Below the pieces are notes generated by a model. The model saw only the letters and a list, made by a program, of their open reading frames with translations. It made no database searches and had not been told where the DNA came from. Both the position numbers and the translations under genes were made by a program. From an uncultured Eudoraea sp. (GTDB lineage: Bacteria; Bacteroidota; Bacteroidia; Flavobacteriales; Flavobacteriaceae), in the NCBI RefSeq assembly GCF_947260015.1, contig NZ_CAMYOM010000030.1:1-64000 (forward strand): 64,000 nt of DNA, given 5' to 3'. This document shows, in pieces, positions 60,742 through 64,000 of this stretch. Each line of letters begins with the position of its first letter. The stretch's first letter is position 1.

Positions 60742-61836
60742 ATGAAGGTTAAAGATGTTGCTGAAATACTTGAAGAATTGGCCCCTCTGGAATATGCTGA
60801 GGATTATGACAATGTTGGGCTTCTTGTTGGTGATCTGGACATGAGTGTAACTAATATCCTGGTTACACTTGATTCACTCGAAAATGTAATTGATGAAGCA
60901 ATTGGCAAATCATGCAATCTGATCATTAGTTTTCATCCTATATTATTTAAAGGTCTTAAGAGCCTTACCGGCTCTAATTATATAGAGCGTGCTGTTATAA
61001 AAGCCGTTCAAAATAATATTTCCATTTATTGCCTGCACACCGCCCTCGACAATGCAATTGAAGGTGTTAATGCCAAAATCTGTGAAGTATTGGAGATAAA
61101 AAATACAAGGATTTTAATCCCGCAACAAGGAACCATAAAAAAGTTAACTACTTATGTACCTAGAACGCATTCTAAAGTTCTATTGGAAGGCCTTTTTAAA
61201 GCGGGGGCAGGAAGTATAGGAAATTATAGTGAATGCAGCTTTACCGCAGATGGTACTGGCAGCTATAAAGCTGGGAGAAATGCGAATCCTGTCAAGGGAA
61301 AAAAGGGCGAACTGCATTTAGAAGAAGAAACTCAGATCAATGTTACTTTTCCTAAAAGCAAAGAAAAAAGTGTGTTAGCCGCTTTATTTGAACATCATCT
61401 ATATGAGGAGGTAGCTTACGAAATATACACCTTAGATAATGTTGATTCCGAAATTGGTATGGGAATGATAGGTGAATTGGAATTACCTCAAGCTGAAATG
61501 GACTTTCTCAATATCCTAAAAAATAAAATGAATGTGTCCTGTATAAGACACTCAGATTTTTTAGGTAAAAAAATTCGTAAAGTAGCAGTATTAGGAGGAA
61601 GTGGTGCATTCGCTATTACCGAAGCAAAAAAATCTGGTGCAGATATTTTTATTACATCGGACATAAAGTATCATCAGTTTTTCGAAGCTGAAAACAAAAT
61701 ACTTCTTGCAGATATAGGACACTATGAAACTGAGCAGTTTACAAAAAATTTATTGGTAGACTATCTTACAAAAAAAATGCCTAATTTTGCAATCTCGTTA
61801 TCGGAGAGTATTACAAATCCTATCAAGTATTATTAA
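60742..61836 (+). CDS. NIF3-like protein (GTP cyclohydrolase 1 type 2 homolog)
   Basis: A 364-residue protein of the NIF3/YbgI family with the large insertion domain (about 125-240) seen in long members. Metal ligands are in ISFHPILF, LHTALDN and near the end in DIGHYETEQF. The fold forms toroidal hexamers with a di-metal site; the reaction is unclear. It ends two bases before the zinc-ribbon-like gene, a conserved pair. Confidence 0.88.
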   Translation: MKVKDVAEILEELAPLEYAEDYDNVGLLVGDLDMSVTNILVTLDSLENVIDEAIGKSCNLIISFHPILFKGLKSLTGSNYIERAVIKAVQNNISIYCLHTALDNAIEGVNAKICEVLEIKNTRILIPQQGTIKKLTTYVPRTHSKVLLEGLFKAGAGSIGNYSECSFTADGTGSYKAGRNANPVKGKKGELHLEEETQINVTFPKSKEKSVLAALFEHHLYEEVAYEIYTLDNVDSEIGMGMIGELELPQAEMDFLNILKNKMNVSCIRHSDFLGKKIRKVAVLGGSGAFAITEAKKSGADIFITSDIKYHQFFEAENKILLADIGHYETEQFTKNLLVDYLTKKMPNFAISLSESITNPIKYY

Positions 61837-61838
61837 AT

Positions 61839-62618
61839 ATGGCAACAAAAGTAGAAACAACCGTCGAGGATAAATTAAGAGCATTATACGATTTGCAATT
61901 GATAGATTCCAGAGTTGATGAAATTAGAAATGTACGTGGTGAATTACCCCTTGAAGTTGAAGATCTTGAAGACGATGTACTTGGTTTAAAAACAAGAATG
62001 GACAAGTTAAAGACCGATTTGGAAACCATAAATTATGAAATAGGCGCCAAAAAGAATTTAATTGAGGAGGCCAAAGTGCTGATAAAAAAATATGCTGATC
62101 AGCAAAAAAATGTTAGAAACAGCAGAGAGTTCAATTCACTTGCAAAAGAAGTTGAATTTCAGGAATTGGAAATACAACTAGCTGATAAAAACATTAAAGA
62201 ATTTAAAGTTCAAATCGATCAAAAAAAGGAAGTAATTAGTGAGACTAAAGAAAGACTTGTGGAGCGTGAGTCACACTTAAAACACAAGAAAAGTGAATTA
62301 GACGCGATTCTTGCGGAAACTGATAAGGAGGAAAAAGCACTTTTGGCTAAATCTGAAAAATTTGAAAAGCAAATTGAAGATAGATTAGTACAAGCTTATA
62401 AACGAATCCGAAATAACGTTAAAAACGGTCTGGCGGTTGTCCCGGTTGAAAGAGGAGCCTCAGGTGGTTCTTTCTTTACCATACCTCCTCAGGTACAGGT
62501 AGAAATTGCTTCTAGAAAAAAGATTATTACCGATGAGCATAGCGGTAGAATTCTTGTAGATCCGGTTTTAGCTGAAGAAGAACAGCAGAAGATGCATAAA
62601 ATGTTTTCAAAGATCTAA
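61839..62618 (+). CDS. Coiled-coil protein of the C4-type zinc ribbon family, zinc site lost
   Basis: A 259-residue protein: a long coiled coil (about 10-190) followed by the family's C-terminal domain (VVPVERGASGGSFFTIPPQ and SRKKIITDEHSGRILVDP). In other bacteria two CxxC-type pairs in this domain bind zinc; here the equivalent positions read ASGGS and EHSG and the whole protein has no cysteine. It is paired with NIF3. Cellular role unknown. Confidence 0.82.
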   Translation: MATKVETTVEDKLRALYDLQLIDSRVDEIRNVRGELPLEVEDLEDDVLGLKTRMDKLKTDLETINYEIGAKKNLIEEAKVLIKKYADQQKNVRNSREFNSLAKEVEFQELEIQLADKNIKEFKVQIDQKKEVISETKERLVERESHLKHKKSELDAILAETDKEEKALLAKSEKFEKQIEDRLVQAYKRIRNNVKNGLAVVPVERGASGGSFFTIPPQVQVEIASRKKIITDEHSGRILVDPVLAEEEQQKMHKMFSKI

Positions 62619-62637
62619 TAGATTTAAATATTTACTT

Positions 62638-62670
62638 AAAACCACCTGAAATCAGGTGGTTTTTTTATTT
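62638..62670 (+). terminator. Terminator after the NIF3/zinc-ribbon pair
   Basis: AAACCACCTG, short loop, CAGGTGGTTT then TTTTATTTT, 19 bases after the stop codon. Confidence 0.88.
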
Positions 62671-62681
62671 TAGTAATCTAT

Positions 62682-63101
62682 ATGAATTTGTTTACTCCAA
62701 GATTTATTGCACTTTTAATTTTCATACTACAATTCAACGGGATGTCCGCACAGGAATTAACAGAATTTAGGTGGAAAAACCGAGTTCTGCTTATAATAGA
62801 TACTAATAATAATTTGCCTGTCAGAGATTTGCAGGTTAATAAGTTTGTTAGTCGGAATGACGAAATGGAGGAAAGAGATTTAGTTCTTTTTGTTTGCACC
62901 GAAAAGGAAGTTTTAGATAATAACGGATTAAAAACCAATATTAATCCCGATAAAATATCTTATGGTGAATTTCAGGGCGTTATTTTAATTGGAAAAGATG
63001 GTGGTGTGAAACTTAAAAAGAAGTTCATTTTAGAACCAAAAGAGATTTTTGATCTTATTGATCAAATGCCAATGCGAAGATCGGAAATGAAAAACAGGTA
63101 G
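62682..63101 (+). CDS. DUF4174 domain-containing exported protein
   Basis: A 139-residue protein with a signal peptide (FIALLIFILQFNGMSAQ) and a DUF4174 domain with thioredoxin-like strand order: LTEFRWKNRVLLII, ERDLVLFVCTEKEV, VILIGKDGGVKLKKK and the closing DLIDQMPMRRSEM. The cysteine pair of thioredoxin is absent. Function unknown; similar domains occur in exported proteins of many Gram-negatives. Confidence 0.78.
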   Translation: MNLFTPRFIALLIFILQFNGMSAQELTEFRWKNRVLLIIDTNNNLPVRDLQVNKFVSRNDEMEERDLVLFVCTEKEVLDNNGLKTNINPDKISYGEFQGVILIGKDGGVKLKKKFILEPKEIFDLIDQMPMRRSEMKNR

Positions 63102-63113
63102 TTGTATAAAAAT

Positions 63114-64000
63114 TTAATTCTTTTCAAGCAAGACTAATATTTTTTCTTCTACCTCCGTGCTATCCCATTTTAGCTCAATATCTGGTATTTGCATAATTTG
63201 TTGCATAATTCTTTCCTGCTCATCACCGATGGCTAGTGCGTCTGAATAAGGTTGATCAGAGAATGTAACCCTGGAATAAACCGGGATCCATTTGTCTGGA
63301 TTATTTTTAGCAAAATGTTTTTCGATTTTCTTTTGTAGCAAAAAAAAAGGGTCGGCTGTTTTGCTGCTCATTTCAATAAAGTTTCTGTAGCTCAATTCGG
63401 CAATAGCATCTGTATTGGGTTTTCTCTTCTTCTGATACTCCTGAAAAATGCGCTCCCAATCATCGCCATATTTAGAAATTAATTTATTCAATATATAAAT
63501 ATCTTCAAAACCCGCATTCATTCCCTGACCATAAAATGGTACTATGGCATGAGCAGAATCCCCAACAAGTGCCACTTTATCCCAATAAGTCCAGGGGTAG
63601 CACTTCATCGTAACCATAGCACTGGTTGGGTTTTTAAAAAAATCTTCGCTAAGACTATCCATTCCATTTATCACATCAGGAAAATAAGTTTTAAAAAATG
63701 CCTTTGCCTGAGTTTTAGTTTTTATACCCTCAAAAGATATCTCACCTTCAAATGGTAAAAACAATGTAGATGTAAAACTGCCATCGAGATTGGGCATGGC
63801 GATAAACATAAAATTGCCTCGGGGCCAGATATGAAAGGAGTTTTTGTCGAGTTTATGCGTCCCATCATCATTAGCTGGAATTGTCAGTTCTTTATATCCG
63901 ATATCAATAAAATCCTGTGAATAATCAAATCGGCTTCTGCGCTGCATTTTATGACGAATTCTCGAAAATGCACCATCACAACCGAACACCAGATCATGAT
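63114..64000 (-). CDS. kmo: Kynurenine 3-monooxygenase, C-terminal part (runs off the window)
   Basis: The C-terminal 295 or so residues of an FAD monooxygenase. VFGCDGAFSRIRHKMQ is the FAD/NADPH DG-type motif, YKELTIPANDDGTHKLD and FHIWPRGNFMFIAMPN are characteristic of KMO, and VALVGDSAHAIVPFYGQGMN is the second FAD motif (GD). KMO hydroxylates kynurenine on the way to NAD or tryptophan breakdown. The frame is open to the window edge, so the ATG and GxGxxG motif lie outside; the GTG at 63989 is internal. Confidence 0.88.
   Translation of the reverse strand, partial: HDLVFGCDGAFSRIRHKMQRRSRFDYSQDFIDIGYKELTIPANDDGTHKLDKNSFHIWPRGNFMFIAMPNLDGSFTSTLFLPFEGEISFEGIKTKTQAKAFFKTYFPDVINGMDSLSEDFFKNPTSAMVTMKCYPWTYWDKVALVGDSAHAIVPFYGQGMNAGFEDIYILNKLISKYGDDWERIFQEYQKKRKPNTDAIAELSYRNFIEMSSKTADPFFLLQKKIEKHFAKNNPDKWIPVYSRVTFSDQPYSDALAIGDEQERIMQQIMQIPDIELKWDSTEVEEKILVLLEKN

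Noticed and set aside
1-64000. CRISPR arrays, insertion sequences, prophage or defence systems
   Set aside because: I looked for evenly spaced direct repeats, transposase motifs and terminal repeats and saw none. Gene content is housekeeping or metabolic throughout.

Overview
The window is an ordinary-looking, AT-rich chromosomal segment of a Bacteroidota bacterium, almost certainly a member of the Flavobacteriaceae. The signs are promoter-like motifs of the Bacteroidetes type (TTTG, about 19 bases, TAnnTTTG), gene families typical of the group (DUF2851, DUF4174, DUF1573, small THX ribosomal protein, cysteine-free 'C4 zinc ribbon' protein, HTH-less BirA, short PASTA protein) and a trpEGDCFBA gene order. 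I see no insertion sequence, prophage, CRISPR array or other mobile DNA.

Region by region. 1-4.6 kb (minus strand): the translation cluster rpsU, xerC, hpf, tRNA-Thr(TGT), tRNA-Tyr, tRNA-Gly, tRNA-Thr(GGT), tuf, tRNA-Trp, secE, nusG and the start of rplK. 4.6-12.5 kb (minus strand): acyl-CoA dehydrogenase, a membrane-anchored helix-hairpin-helix protein, an AGCS amino-acid:sodium symporter, a K+ channel with RCK domains, PspC, DUF2851, rhodanese and two thioredoxin-fold proteins. 12.6-14.3 kb (plus strand): marR, nitroreductase, yceI behind a promoter overlapped by a palindrome. 14.9-21.7 kb: a complete tryptophan operon preceded by a leader peptide with three consecutive Trp codons and a terminator hairpin, that is, a classical transcription attenuator, and followed by a Trp-rich small membrane protein. 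21.7-31.4 kb: M20 peptidase, PEP carboxylase with a shortened N-terminus, a UDG-family glycosylase, THX, a lipoprotein, yaaA, an RluD-type pseudouridine synthase, a PASTA protein, ddl and coaD. 31.6-36.5 kb: a five-PAS histidine kinase with an overlapping single-domain response regulator, then an M14 peptidase lipoprotein. 36.5-43.8 kb: Nudix hydrolase diverging from pyrE over only 7 bp, an SRPBCC protein, birA diverging from rsfS-ftsH-LUD-cdsA-psd-acyl-CoA-binding protein. 43.8-51.2 kb: creatininase-like protein, fatty acid hydroxylase, secreted protein of unknown function, valS, DUF1573, aspartyl protease with PDZ. 51.3-64 kb: aminotransferase, murB, ECF sigma/anti-sigma pair, small Cys-rich membrane protein, a second sigma factor, lipA, TPR hybrid kinase, lpxK, NIF3, zinc-ribbon-like coiled coil, DUF4174 and a partial kynurenine 3-monooxygenase.

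The most rewarding element is the trp attenuator (about 14886-15044). Its Trp codons, stop codon, a 7-bp antiterminator pairing and the terminator are arranged so that ribosome position would decide the fold. The predicted start of transcription lies almost at the leader-peptide start codon, so the leader may be translated without a 5' UTR. Other points worth following are the marR promoter/operator, the truncated PEP carboxylase, the K+ channel with an altered selectivity filter, and the Trp-rich protein coupled to trpA. All gene functions are assigned by reading motifs and remembered family features; no database search was run.
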